Below, in pieces: positions 9,771 to 20,960 of a stretch of DNA of 64,000 nt. Each line of letters begins with the position of its first letter. Positions within the stretch are counted from its first letter, which is position 1. The translations under genes and the position numbers were made by a program. This stretch comes from Voacanga thouarsii (Eukaryota; Streptophyta; Magnoliopsida; Gentianales; Apocynaceae). The stretch is from contig JANUWF010001272.1 in the NCBI GenBank assembly GCA_026120185.1, forward strand, positions 310,001-374,000. Direction: 5' to 3'. Under the pieces are notes generated by a model. The model was not told the origin of the DNA and did not search any database. It saw nothing but the letters and a program-made list of their open reading frames with translations.

Positions 9771-11550
9771 AGTTTACACGCAGTGGAAAAATTAAACGCA
9801 ATCCACGCAATAGGACCCTCATGTGTAACTAAATGTCACTAGGAGAAGGAAGAAAAATTTGTTTCCTGAAAAAATGTAGCTTTTAAATTTTTTCTTCTTG
9901 CATGGAACTCTTTTGTAAAATTTGTTCAAGTACGAACTACGAAAATTCCAAGCGTAAGAATTTCTCCAATAGTATCCACACAAAGAACCGTACTCCACCG
10001 ATGCCATGAACCAATGTTGGTGTGTTTTGTTTCGCAACTGTGGGAATTTTCTAGAGAAGAATACAGAAAAAAAAAGGCAGTTTTTGCAAGAAGAGAAAAT
10101 TTTCCGTTTTTTCTTCAAAAGAAAAGGCTGCAATTTTCTGCATTTTTCTTATCTAATAGAGAACAATTATTATCTTGATGATTAAAAGGCATTATTGCCA
10201 CTCCTTATAGAAAAAAAATAGACAAAAGTCTTGTCTATTTCCTTTGTTGGCTTATGCTTCTAGAATTGCAATTAGGCCCGTTGAATTATAACTTGTTTAT
10301 AATTTGCCTAAAATAATTTAATAATTGCAATTTTACTGAAACAAATATAACACTTTATAATTAGCCCATAATAACAAATTTGTCCAACAAATCAACCCCA
10401 TATTATTATCATATAATAACTTGACTTTTAATTCCTCTATTGTGTGTGACCTATTATGTTTTCTTGTTTAATGGTTGCAGAATATAAATTAATTCTAATT
10501 GCTATACAATTATAGAATTAATAATCCGTAATAATTAAAATTAACTTATTATTTTAATTTGGATAATTTATCAATTCTCTAATTAATAAATTCATATTTA
10601 GCATATCAAGAGCTACATCTAGCAATGCATCATTATTACCCAAAAGTCCAAAAAATCAGGTGGCTTGACATGTACTTTTCAGTAGCAAAACATCAGTGCA
10701 ATGAACTCCTTTCGTCATACTATATCTCATTCAGTTTTAGAATGTAGAATTAGTGCCAACTCCTATCGGAATATAATTAATTCTAATCCAAATTTGTTAG
10801 TATTTGTTTTAGAATCCATTACTCAACACGTGTATAAACTTAGAACTATTTGCAACACATCATAACCTTGGCTAAGGACTTCACGAGTGAAGATTCCATA
10901 TAAATGGCTGTGAGACATATGTCCTTACTATTAGGAGTTATTAATCCTTTATTAACCCTCTCAATTACTTTCATTTATTTTACATTGTACTTAATATCCA
11001 TCTAATAGGTGGCCCCATATGAGACTTCACAGATTAGAATCAATGTACAACGCTTAGTAAACAAAGTACCTTGGGGATCTCAAATCTATGAATACTAACA
11101 CATTTGCTATAACGAGATTCTCTCACTGCCACTGAGTAGTAATGCATGTGATTATTTCATTGTTTGGTCGTCCAATGTACTTGTACAGGTAACAAGCATC
11201 CACGCGTTAACTTTGAGTATCACAATATCTATGGATGTAAAAACCACCACTTGATCAAATCAAGAAATATAGCGCATGTTAGTCTTAATGCATTAATAAT
11301 GTCCTATCTAATTAATACTATGACTAGGGATGGTTTAAGCACGGGTATTACATAGTGTAGTGGGAATCTCACGTCATGATTTTTATCATGACTTCTTTAA
11401 AACTAAGCAATATGTTTGAGACTTTATCCATCACTTTTACACTTATATTCGTGAAATGATTAATTAACTTGAAAGATAATGAATGCCTTTTATTAATAAA
11501 TGTGCAAAATACATTATACAAATGATTGACTCTAGACCACAACTATAACA
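9771..11550 (-). repeat. C1 5' LTR
   Basis: Ends at the right with ACTATAACA, the mirror of a TGTTAT start. Its length (about 1.78 kb) is close to the C2 LTR (1.74 kb). The portion near 9779-9835 corresponds to the U5 end, and 10950-11550 matches C2 and C3 strongly. The open frame at 9819-10133 is LTR sequence, not a gene. The five bases after it are AGAAA; a matching target duplication cannot be checked because the other end is lost. Confidence 0.7.
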
Positions 11551-12779
11551 AGAAATGCATAGCATAAGTTCATAATTGCAAAAAGAGTTGGGCAGTAAAT
11601 TCCTAGTATTTTGCACAACCACCTATAACTCAATTTCCTTTTATCATATATCAATCTAAGAATGAATATCAGGACACTCAAACCCCATCTTCTTTCAAAT
11701 CAAATTATCATAACACATATTCTTACAATTACTCCACGACAACTTAGTAATAAATATCTCCTATGTCACAATAGAATAAATACCCACCTCAAACCTCAAA
11801 TGTATTGACAACCACACATGTGCTTCAGAACAAGATGACTTTAGCACCTAAAAATTAACTTATTGTAGTATATTTTTAGGTAAAATAAATCACAATAAAC
11901 TCAACCGAAGTAAAATAAAGTCCATTCACCCCAAACAAAACATTAAAAAAAAAATTCCATAGGATGAAATCCCAAAATCTTATAACACTAATTCGTTAAT
12001 GTTCAAATTATTGATAAATCAAAAATTAATAACATGAAACCTGCTACGTGGCAAGAGTGTTGCTCAACGTGACAAAAGGCCACCCACTCTTTTCAAGTGG
12101 ATTGAAGTAACAGTCGATGAAGAAAACTAACAACCCTTCATTGATGAACAATGATGCCAAGGGAGATAGGAAGCTAGATAGGATGAGAGTCGTAGGAAGA
12201 AGATGTTTGAAAGGGACTAAATAGTAGGGTAGGTCATAACTAGCGAGTGAGTGGGTAGAGGGGGAAGGGAATGATAGCGATAATAGATGAAGGAATTGTG
12301 AGAAAAAGTGAGCTACAACTGTCTGATTTATCAAAAATCCAACATTAATTGGTGCTAGTTGAACTCAATAACATGCATCTGTTATAGAAGAATCTAAACC
12401 AATGCAATCAAAATGATGTCATTCTTAGGTTTACCTCGATTAATCGACACATGTTGAAAGTACTAACAAGTATCGGCTAATTACAGTAGCACAATGTTTT
12501 TGTCACTAAATGAAACTAGCGCCCATTTGTAAGATGAACAAGCACCAATTTTCTTCAATACGTGTACATAACAAAACAAAAAATCTTTCTGTTCTTTTCC
12601 TTATTTTCTACCATTTTTTTTTCTTATAATAAAAATAAACCAATACAAATATTGATATGATACTTGGTAAGGTCTCCTCTGACCACTGGGTAGAACTCTC
12701 GATATGGGAAGTTAAACAACAAGAACAAAGACATACAAAAAGCAAACCAGAGAAGAGCAAAGGTAGATAAACGATAGAA
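11551..12779 (-). other. Unassigned non-coding DNA
   Basis: About 1.2 kb between C1 and the outer edge of the G3 LTR. No long open frame with recognisable protein features, no terminal repeats and no RNA gene were seen on either strand. It may be older intergenic DNA or a decayed repeat. Confidence 0.5.
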
Positions 12780-12993
12780 CATAAAATGGAACTATAAGTT
12801 AACACCTTTAGTCATAAATCAAGAACTCTAGTGGAACCTAGCCACTAGAACCCCAAAATTTAGTAACCAAGATCTACCATACAATACCCAAATACCCAAG
12901 GTTTAACAAGAAACTAAGTACAAGAGGAATAAGAAATTAGGTACTCAACAAATTAAACAAGAAGAACCAAAGAGGAACTAAAGCAACTAAGAC
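12780..12993 (-). repeat. G3 3' LTR, outer piece
   Basis: On the minus strand GTCTTAGTTGCTTTAG directly follows the T1 insertion point and matches GTCTTAGTTGCTTTGC in the G2 LTR (near 6150-6166). The outer edge is an estimate from the G2 length. Bases 12989-12993 are the left copy of the T1 target duplication. Confidence 0.55.
12989..12993 (+). repeat. T1 target-site duplication, left copy (AAGAC)
   Basis: AAGAC directly precedes the TGTAATACCC start of T1 and is repeated exactly at 30513-30517 after its end. A five-base duplication is normal for LTR retrotransposon integrases. Confidence 0.9.
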
Positions 12994-15687
12994 TGTAATA
13001 CCCTGCCCAAAATTACCTTTGACCTATGGGGGAAAAGTCATGCATTGCATAGCATTTTGCATTTCATGTGATATCTTAAAATTATTTTTGCATGGGTGCA
13101 TGTGATTTTCAAGGTTGCTCTTGCATTAATTCGTTTAATGAAAAATAGTTGTGTTGTTTGCATTATTTGAGAATCGTTTAGGTGAAATTTAGTAGAGGAG
13201 ATAGAGGGATGAGAAGTAGGGTGAAAGGAATTTCTTAGAGATATATTAACACCGGAATTGATTTGGATTAACGGTTAGGTTTGGTGATTATCCCTTGGTG
13301 GCTTGAGTTCGAATCTTATCTCTTGCAAATCTTAGCTTCCTTTTTGAATTCTTTTTCTAGACTTCTTCATGCCTTGGCCGAAAATCCTAGCTAGCTGTCA
13401 CGTTGGAGAGTTTTAAGTGGTATAATACTCTCCTTGATAAATATTAGAGCTACAAATTATATTAGGTAAAAATCCTATTTTTATTTCTCAAAGAATTTCG
13501 AATTTTGCCTTTTTATTTATTTAATTATTTATAGAGAAATATTTTAGCTAAAACCCTAGCTACTCTTTTGAATTTCAGCTGCCATTTTCTTAGGAGATAA
13601 AACTCCATATTTATCTTCTAAACTCAAGGATTTTTTTATAAAAATAAGGACTAATTTTATTCCAGCTTTTATCCTCTTTAATTTTCGAAAATCTTAGCTA
13701 GAACAATTAAGTTCCAGCTTTTAATTAATTAATCAGATTTTATGATTAGCTACCTTGAATTAATTTATTATTTTCCTAGCAGAATATTATGTTGATTGTG
13801 AAAATATAACCCTAGCTAAAAATCTGAAAAATTTCCAGCCTTGTGCCGCCACCTTTGGAGCAATCCTAGCTCAACTCAAACTCTTCCAAGACTAGGGAGT
13901 CTTATCCTAAATCCTCTTGCAAATCAGATTTTATTCTAATCCTAAACAAATCAGGTTTTGTTCCTCTTATCTTGCAGATTTTCGGTCAGCCTTGTGATGC
14001 ACATGCTACACGAAAATCCTGCACTCCTAAGGGTATCCAAACTCTGCTAAACCTAGCTTATGTTATCTAGAACATCTCTCATCAATCCAGATTATTTTAG
14101 CTATACAAATCAGATTTTTTTATTCCCTTCTTTTTCAAGAATTTCGGCTAGCTTTGTGCACAGAATTTCGGTCAGCTTTGCACACACCATATCACATGAA
14201 ATTCTGCACTCCAAAACATACCAAAACTATTTGTTGATCTAGCCAAATTTCAGCTCCTAAAACTCTCACTTTTTTTCTTTGATTTGTGGTAGAACAACAA
14301 TCAAAATAGCCCGGAATTTTTTCTCTTTGGATTACAGATTTCGCACAGCTCAAACACCTCCACTCACACAGAATTTTTGGTTGTCAAAACCCACACAAAA
14401 TCCTTCTAGTTTTGGTCAAAAACCAGAACACGCACAGCCCTTCCCTTGTGCACTATTTCGGCCAGCCTAGGAGAACAATTCCAGATTATATTTCTCCTCT
14501 TAACCTCTCTTAATTTCTGCCAGTAATCAAGTATAGCAAGATGCTTGTTTTTAGGCCTTGCTGCCAAGGAAGTTTAGAGCTATTAGGAGACCTTCATAGC
14601 ATCATCTTTTAACCCTAAACCAAACTCTCCTAACCCTTAACCAAAGTAGCCAGCTATTCCTTCCTTGCTGCACAAAAATTCTAGCAAACTCTCCCCTGCA
14701 ATTTTCGAAAAACACAAGACCAATCACTAGGCAAAAATCAAACACACCTTAAGGTAAGCAAAAATCCTCTCAACCTCATGATTCCTTTCTTCCATTGATT
14801 CTTCTCTTTTTCTTCCCTTGAACCACGCCATATAAGGGTTGATCTCACCTTCCTTTCTTAACTTTCGGTCAAGAGGAATAAAGAAGGTAGTTTTTCTCTT
14901 CTTCTCCAGCGAACTTGGGACGATCACCATAGGAGCATCTTGTTCTTATTAATCTGATTGTTGTAAGGTAAAGGAATTCTTATCGTCAATGGTGAAATTA
15001 AGGTTTAATATGATTGATGATGTCTAGGGAAGCATAATAGCATGATGAAAATGATAATTGGGATAGGCGAATATTTTGAGACGAATAATGTATGATGCAT
15101 GTTTAATAGATAGTGATGCTATGTTTGATGTGATAATGATGGATGTGAATTGTGATGGTTAAGTCAAGACCTTCTTGATATATTGCTCATGCTTTTTATG
15201 GATATATGGTCATGGTGTATGTACTTCGAGGAATGGGTGATTTATTTGTAGTTAGATAATGGATCATAATTTGTTATAGGAATAAATGAGTTAAATGCAT
15301 GCTTGAGATGATTGAGACCCTGATCATGATATTATGTGATTCTAGATTAGGAGGTTATTTGAAGGAAGCGAGTAGTTGATTTTTATCTTGTTTATCTAAG
15401 GCGTATCAAGTAGGTCATTGCATAAACTCTTTTATTAAATTCTTATGGTGCTAAGTCAAATGTTGTAAAGCTTTGTGAAGCTATTGTTGAAATATGATTA
15501 TTTGGGTTGTAGACGTGGATTTTAATCTCTAAATGGTTGTGTCAAACTAATGCCTTTATCAAGAACTGTTCTTTTTCTTAAACATTTTAGAAAACTTTTT
15601 TTTAAAGAAAACCACGTTTTACAAAGTCGAGGTATAAAATTATTGTTATGAGTTAAGAATTCACGAATATATTCGTTGAGTACTTAA

Positions 15688-16066
15688 TAAGGGTAGGCTA
15701 ACAATACTAGTCTTAGAGGGCTTGAGTGAGTCTTCTGGCAGGCGGCCACCTCCAGTTGATAAGCTCTGCTTGAAAAGGTGAAAGTATTAATTGGTCAGGC
15801 CGGTCTGAGTTAGCATTTGTACATAGTAAGGTATTATTTTCTCGGCATGAACACTCGGATAGTTTTGTTGGGTGTAGAGATGGAGGAGTATCTCACCCGG
15901 TAGGCTGTACACTCACCCTTGATCAGAATGCCCAAAGTGTGGTAATATGATCCTATCAAGGTGCATAAAGTGTGGTGCCTTGACCGTTCTCTCGTCAGGG
16001 AGCCCAAAGTGTGGCGCCATAACTATTTTTTTTCCGAGTGGATGATTTATTTTGTGCAAAGTGTGA
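15688..16066 (+). promoter_or_regulatory. LTR block shared by Tekay-type families, with spaced AAAGTGTGG repeats
   Basis: The segment from the ATAAGGGTAGGCTA region through GGCGGCCACCTCC to CACTCACCCTTGATC is recognisable in the T2 and T3 LTRs, although most of the LTR differs between the families. It holds AAAGTGTGG at 15934, 15967 and 16006 and AAAGTGTGA at 16058, spaced 33, 39 and 52 bases. Retention across families suggests function in the LTR, possibly transcription or RNA processing. No function is proven. Confidence 0.5.
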
Positions 16067-16439
16067 CAGCATGGAAACTCCACTCTTTGCAAAGAGAAAT
16101 TATTTAGGACTTGCCAAATATTTCTGCAAATGTTTTCAGCTATGCATACACGAACTGTTCAAAGTACCATGTGCACACACAAGACTTATTGAGATGTTAA
16201 TCTCACACTATTTCATATCATGTTTTCAGGAGATTGATACTGCTGAGCAGGCAGGATGTGTAATAGTTGGAGCTTGTGTTATTTCATTCATGTTTAAGAG
16301 ACAGATGTTCATTTATGTTCTAGAACCAATGTTTGCATATGTTTAGTTTTGCTCAAGTTTCATAATGATGTAATAAGAGTTCCCTTTTATTAATCTATGT
16401 TTGATTTCTTTCGTTCTACTTTATATTTTGTGCCTCATT

Positions 16440-16510
16440 TTAAAGACCCCTTGTCTTCGGGACGGGGCGATATTCCCGTCCTTTTTGGGTACGTAGTAGG
16501 GGGTGTTACA
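16440..16510 (+). other. LTR 3' terminal conserved motif with hairpin
   Basis: CCCCTTGTC followed by GGACGGGGCGATATTCCCG can pair CCCC with GGGG around a short loop. The same arrangement sits at the 3' end of the T2, T3 and T4 LTRs. It may mark a transcript 3' end or be an integrase recognition region; this is inference. Confidence 0.5.
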
Positions 16511-16512
16511 AG

Positions 16513-16524
16513 TGGTATCAGAGC
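16513..16524 (+). other. T1 primer-binding site (initiator tRNA-Met)
   Basis: TGGTATCAGAGC is a perfect match to the usual plant site and lies two bases after the LTR. T3 has the same sequence and the same two-base spacing. Confidence 0.95.
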
Positions 16525-16616
16525 CTAGGTTTAGGCAATTACTTGTCTTCCTGGACTTTTTTTTTTGTTCTTTATGTATTTTTATCTGGTTCTAATATTT
16601 GCATTTTATTTATAGG

Positions 16617-17491
16617 ATGGTTAAGAGAGTTGCATTGGCTATTAGAGACTGGCTCGCTGGTTGCAGGAATCCACCTTTCCTACTACCTGTAGCAGATCCA
16701 GCCTCATCTGATTTAGAGGCAGAGCCTAAGGGAGGTTGGTTTTTGAGTGAGGATGAGATGGAGTACGAGCCACCTATGCTAGATGACCCGGTTGTCGAGG
16801 TAAAGATGGAGGCTGATGGGGGCATAGGCGAGTACAAAAGGGATGATGAGGGTAAGGCAGATGAGCTTGTTAGTGAGGGGAAGGAAGATGAGGAGATGGG
16901 TGAGCTGACTGAAGGAGAGCCAGAGGAGTTTAGGGGATGAGGGTGATGATGAGAGTGAGGGAGAGATGGAAGGAATAGAGAAGGAGGATGAGGTAGCGAG
17001 GGAGGCTCCCCGGAGCCCACAGATAGGTGAGTTTGATAGACCTCTACTTGCTATGACCTTAAGGAGTCCAGTGATGAGGGATATAGGCTGAGGGATGGAG
17101 TTACCCCATCAGTGAGGGAACATAGGTAGCCTGCTTTAGGGATAGAGGATGAGGGAAAAGGGAAGTTAGAAGAGGGTTCTAAGAGGAGCGAACTTCAATA
17201 TGGACTGCGCATAAAGGCTAAGTTGAGGAGAGAGGGCTTGTTTAACCTAGATGACTCATGGAACGAGAGACCTGCACCCAAGTGTGCGATTAAATTAGCA
17301 TTGGATGAGATTTATGAGTCAGCTATGAGAGCTAAGAGGGGCAATGAGGTTGATTTAGGTTAGCCAAGTTAGAGTGCTGATTCATTTGGTTTTGCGAGTG
17401 ATTATGTGGGGAAACCCGATAGCTCCATGGGGTGGCTTATGGAACCAGCCTTTGATGATCCGGATGCCTCTGTCAGCTTTAGTGGCGAGTA
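16617..17491 (+). pseudogene. T1 extra acidic ORF between primer-binding site and gag
   Basis: An ATG at 16617 opens MVKRVALAIRDWLAGCRNPP, then a run rich in Glu and Asp (for example GWFLSEDEMEYEPPMLDDP). The first frame stops at 16940. A +1 shift near 16932 continues the acidic run to about 17090, and another shift continues LRIKAKLRREGLFNLDDSWN and PDSSMGWLMEPAFDDPDASV to the stop at 17491. One in-frame TAG lies near 17120. The original product would be about 290 residues. It has no zinc knuckle, protease or polymerase motif and I do not recognise its family. It lies about 320 bases before gag. T3 keeps a related frame in the same place, which argues for a real gene. Confidence 0.6.
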
Positions 17492-17812
17492 GAGTATAGA
17501 ATGCCAGCAACATTTTCTCTCTCTTTTGAGATTTACATTCTTTTGTTCATTTATTCTTTTTGAAAAAGCATGTTGCTTGTAGGGTTCAGCTATTTTGCTG
17601 AATAAAAAGGTATCGTGTGTGATAACCCCTTCTTTATATAAGTATGATTTTTATGAAAAGTATGAGTTTTATTTATTACTTGGGTCTTCCCTAAATAATA
17701 TCATCAAGTTTTCTTTTAACATAAGTAGATACCATTATTATTATTTGATGATGTATCTGAGCATACTTTTTCCCCTTGGTAACTATCTGACCTTAAGTGA
17801 ATGTGGTCAAAG

Positions 17813-18870
17813 ATGGCACCAAGACGCAGGACAGTCATTCATAGCAGAATTGTTCAAGAAAGTGCGTCTTCAACTCCAGAATTTGAGCAGATGCATCGTT
17901 CCACACCCGATGTGGAGGAACACTTGCAGCAGGAGCAGGAATTAGCTTTTGAGAGGTCCGGGACGTGACTATGGGATAAGCTTTTGACAAGATGGCTTCG
18001 ATCCTTCAGAATTTAACCAAGAGAATGGACAAGATGGCTAAGAGATCCGCATGGGGAGAGGATGAGGCCCTAGAGCATTTTCTGAAGTTCCAACCTCCCA
18101 CATTTCAGGGAGAGGTGGAGCAGGATGAGAAGGCAGAGTAGTGGATCGAACAGATGGAGGATATTTTTGCTACCATATGATACACGAAGAGAGAATGGTG
18201 AAGTTTGCTACTTTTCGACTGAGGGGATGATCACATGCATGGTGGCAACATGTATAGAGTGACTGGGATAGAGAAAAGCAGGAATGGACATGGGACCACT
18301 TTACCGAAGCTTTTTGTGCAGAGTACATTCCCTGGTGGGTAGCTGAGAAGAGGAAGGATGAGTTCCAAAGCCTCAAGTAAGGAAGCATGACGGTTGCCCA
18401 TTATGTAACTTGGTTTATGCAGTTGTCCAAGTACTGCAAATGCTTGGTCGACACAGAATAGAAGTGAACCCGACAGTTTGTGAAGGGGCTGAGACCAGAT
18501 TTGAGGAAGGCATTGCCTCCATCACCACTAACATCATACACTGCCACCATGGATGCAATATCTTGGACAGAGAATGAAGATCAGTACCGACCGGTGAGTA
18601 GACCTTTCCAACCGACTCGTTCGCCAATGAGGCCTCCGAGTAACAAGCAACCTGCTGGCCATATGTAGTGGGGAAACTGGGGTAAGCAGTCTTAAGTGCC
18701 TACGACAGGACTGATGCAAAGTAACCTCAGTTGCTGACTCTGTGGAAAGCGCGGCCACGCTGAGAGGAATTGTTGGACTAATGGGGGAGTAAGGAGGTGC
18801 TTCAACTGTGGAGACCCAGGCATCTAAGGAATGCTTGCCTTTAACCTGTAAGGATTTGGCAAACGGCCCC
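17813..18870 (+). pseudogene. T1 gag (capsid and two zinc knuckles)
   Basis: ATG at 17813 opens MAPRRRTVIHSRIV, the basic start common in plant chromovirus gag. After frameshifts the capsid region reads EALEHFLKFQPPTFQGEVEQ near 18065-18120 and WDHFTEAFCAEYIPWWVAEK near 18290-18350, followed by GSMTVAHYVTWFMQLSKYCK. A knuckle at 18732-18773 reads C, stop, LCGKRGHAERNC, so it is complete except for one stop codon. A second at about 18798-18840 starts CFNCGDPG but has Ile instead of His. Many stops sit at Gln, Arg or Trp codons, as expected from deamination of methylated cytosine. The product would package element RNA. Confidence 0.85.
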
Positions 18871-18989
18871 GACTCAATCGATGGGAGTCAACCGAGGTGC
18901 TGCTATTGGAATAGCTGGAGTGGGAGGTCAGAAACCCCAAGTGAAAGCTAAGGTCTTTAACCTGAACCAAGAAGAAGTTGGAGCAGATG

Positions 18990-19560
18990 CAACAGTGATT
19001 GAAGGTAACATTTCTATCTAAGGACGTCTTGTTAATGTTTTGATAGATCCAGGATCCACACACTCTTATGTAAGTAAAGTATGTGCACCGTATCTAGGTT
19101 AGGAAAGAAAGAAATTACCCTATACCTTAGTAGTAAGCGCACCATTGGGAAAATGTGGTAGAAGCGGGTAAGTTAATGGAAAGCTGTGAAGTTGAGGTAG
19201 GGAAAGAGATTCTGGAAGTAGATCTTATAATTTTGCCCACTGATGATTATGACCTAATCTCGGGCATGGATTGGTTGTCGAAGCACGGAGCTCGTGTTAA
19301 CTGCAGGATCAAGACAATGCAATTTATGAGACCCAGGCGAGATGTGATTAAATTTAATGGTAAGCGGGCAAAAGAACTAAAATTCTTGATTGTTGGTGCT
19401 AAGGCTTGGAGGTTTCTTAAGAAAGGATGTGCGGAATATCTGGCATATCTTCTAAACAAACTTAAGGATTAGTGCACCTTGGAGAGTACGGAGGTGGTAA
19501 AAGACTTTCGAAACGTTTTCCCTGCTTAGCTCATTTCTCTACCCCCTGAGTGAGAAGTTG
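18990..19560 (+). pseudogene. T1 aspartic protease
   Basis: VLIDPGSTHSYVS near 19037-19075 is the active-site loop typical of plant chromovirus proteases, with the catalytic Asp codon at 19046-19048. The frame at 19155-19472 continues with DLIILPTDDYDLISGMDWLS, whose GMDWL is the conserved C-terminal strand of these proteases. A frameshift lies between the two parts near 19110-19155. The enzyme would cut the Gag-Pol polyprotein. The catalytic residue is kept but the reading frame is broken. Confidence 0.85.
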
Positions 19561-20960
19561 AGTTTACTGTAGATCTGATTCTTAGAGCAAAACTTGTGTC
19601 AAGAACCCCTTACTGGATGGCACCGACGAAACTGGAGGAATTAAAGGAGCAATTGGAAGAGTTGGTGAAGCAAGGCTATATTCGACTGAGAACGTCACCG
19701 TAGGGAGCACCGGTGTTGTTTGTTAAGAAGTAAGATAACACATTGAGATTATACATTGATTATCGGGGATTGAACAACTTAACGATCAAGAACAAGTACC
19801 CTTTACCCTTGATCGACAAGTTGTTCGATCAACTTCAAGGCTCAGCTTACTTTTTAAAGTTGGACCTATGGCAAGGATACTACCAAGTGAGGATTAAGGA
19901 GGAAGACATTCCCCAGACCGCTTTCAATACGTGGTATGGCCATTATGAATTTGTGGTAATGCCGTTCGCCGTAACCAATGCACCAGCGATTTTCATAGAC
20001 TTGATGCATCGAGTTTTCCAGCCATATTTGGATAAGTTTGTGGTCATTTTCATTGATGATATATTAATCTACTCCAAGAAACCAGAGAATCATAAGAGCA
20101 CTTAAGGTTGGTTTTGGAAAAACTGAGGGAATTCAAAATCTACGCTAAGTTCAGCAAATATGAGTTTTGGTTAAGCTCGGTATCCTTCTTTGGCCATGTG
20201 ATATCCAAGGATGGGATCAAGGTAGACCCTGCCAAGGTGAACGCTGTAGCAAATTGGAAGTGACCAGATAACACTACGGAGATACGAAGTTTTCTTAGAT
20301 TGGTTGGGTACTATCGGCGTTTCATTAAGAATTTCTCTACTTTGGCTTCACCGATGAAGCGACTATTAAAGAAGGATGTTGCTTTTGCTTTGAGCGAGAT
20401 GTGCGAGAAGAGTTTCCAAGAGCTTAAAAGGAACTTGGTTACAATGCCAGTGCTGAGTTTACCCGAGGCCGACAAGCCTTATGCCCTCTACACGGATGCA
20501 TCCAAGGAAGGTTTAAGAGCTGTGCTGATGCAGGATGGGAAGGTCATCGCTTATGCATCTAGGAAGCTGAAACCGCAAGAAGTCAATTATCCAACCCATG
20601 ATTTGTAGCTGGTAGCCATAGTATTTGCCTTGAAGAAGTGGCGACATTACCTGTACGAAGCACAAGATGAAGTCTTCACTGACCATAAGAGTTTGAAGTA
20701 CATTTTCACGCAAAAGGACTTGAATCTTCAGCAGCGTAGATGGATGGAGTTCTTGGAAGAGTATAGGTGTCCTATCAATTACCATCCTGGCAAAGCGAAT
20801 GTGGTAGCTAATGCTTTGAGCCATAAAGTAAAGATTGTACACTTGAGAATTCAGGAAGTGTGGGCAGTGCTGGAAATCCTAGAGTATGAAGCAAAGTTCA
20901 AGAGGGGAAGATTTGTGTAAGTAACTTGACCTTGAAGCCCGAACTGGAGCAGGAAATTGT
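19561..20960 (+). pseudogene. T1 reverse transcriptase and RNase H
   Basis: The reverse transcriptase core is open at 19743-20105: [20 protein letters not shown], then [15 protein letters not shown] and the catalytic FIDDIL box (Asp codons 20055-20060). A one-base loss near 20095 shifts the frame. RNase H follows at about 20430-20900 with [38 protein letters not shown] and [20 protein letters not shown]. In-frame stops lie near 20263 and 20607. All key catalytic residues visible are intact, so damage is mainly to the reading frame. This is the part that copies RNA to DNA and removes the RNA strand. Confidence 0.9.

Larger units (their letters stand above)
7005..11550 (-). mobile_element. C1: Ty1/copia element, deleted derivative
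   Basis: Left (3') and right (5') LTR sequences share the block with AAGTCATCCAATATACTTG / CGTCCAATGTACTTG and its flanks, also found in C2 and C3. Between them the minus strand encodes integrase, reverse transcriptase and RNase H, so the element is copia type (integrase before reverse transcriptase). Gag, protease, the primer-binding site and the leader are missing: the pre-integrase region is joined directly to LTR sequence near 9770. The left LTR is also truncated, since homology starts only at 7005. Confidence 0.8.
12994..16510 (+). repeat. T1 5' LTR (3517 bp)
   Basis: Bounded by TG at 12994 and CA at 16510, followed by the primer-binding site. It matches 22423-22734 plus 27308-30512. 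A TATA-like CCATATAAGG lies near 14828-14837 but the true promoter is uncertain. It carries the shared LTR block (about 15688-16066) and the terminal GACGGGGCGA motif. Open frames such as 14060-14470 and 16038-16346 lie within the LTR and are not genes. Confidence 0.95.

Noticed and set aside
9819..10133. 104-codon minus-strand frame rich in Phe and Lys
   Set aside because: It lies within the C1 LTR and has low-complexity composition. The CCATGAACCAATGTTGG inside it first looked like a primer site and LTR start, but comparison with the C2 LTR length places it within the LTR.
12044..12334. 96-codon minus-strand frame in unassigned DNA
   Set aside because: Ser/Leu-rich with no domain, promoter or neighbouring exon that would support a host gene.
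16610..17020. 136-codon minus-strand open frame rich in Ser and Pro
   Set aside because: It is the complement of the acidic ORF of T1. Repetitive GAG/GAT codons produce Ser/Pro-rich frames on the other strand.
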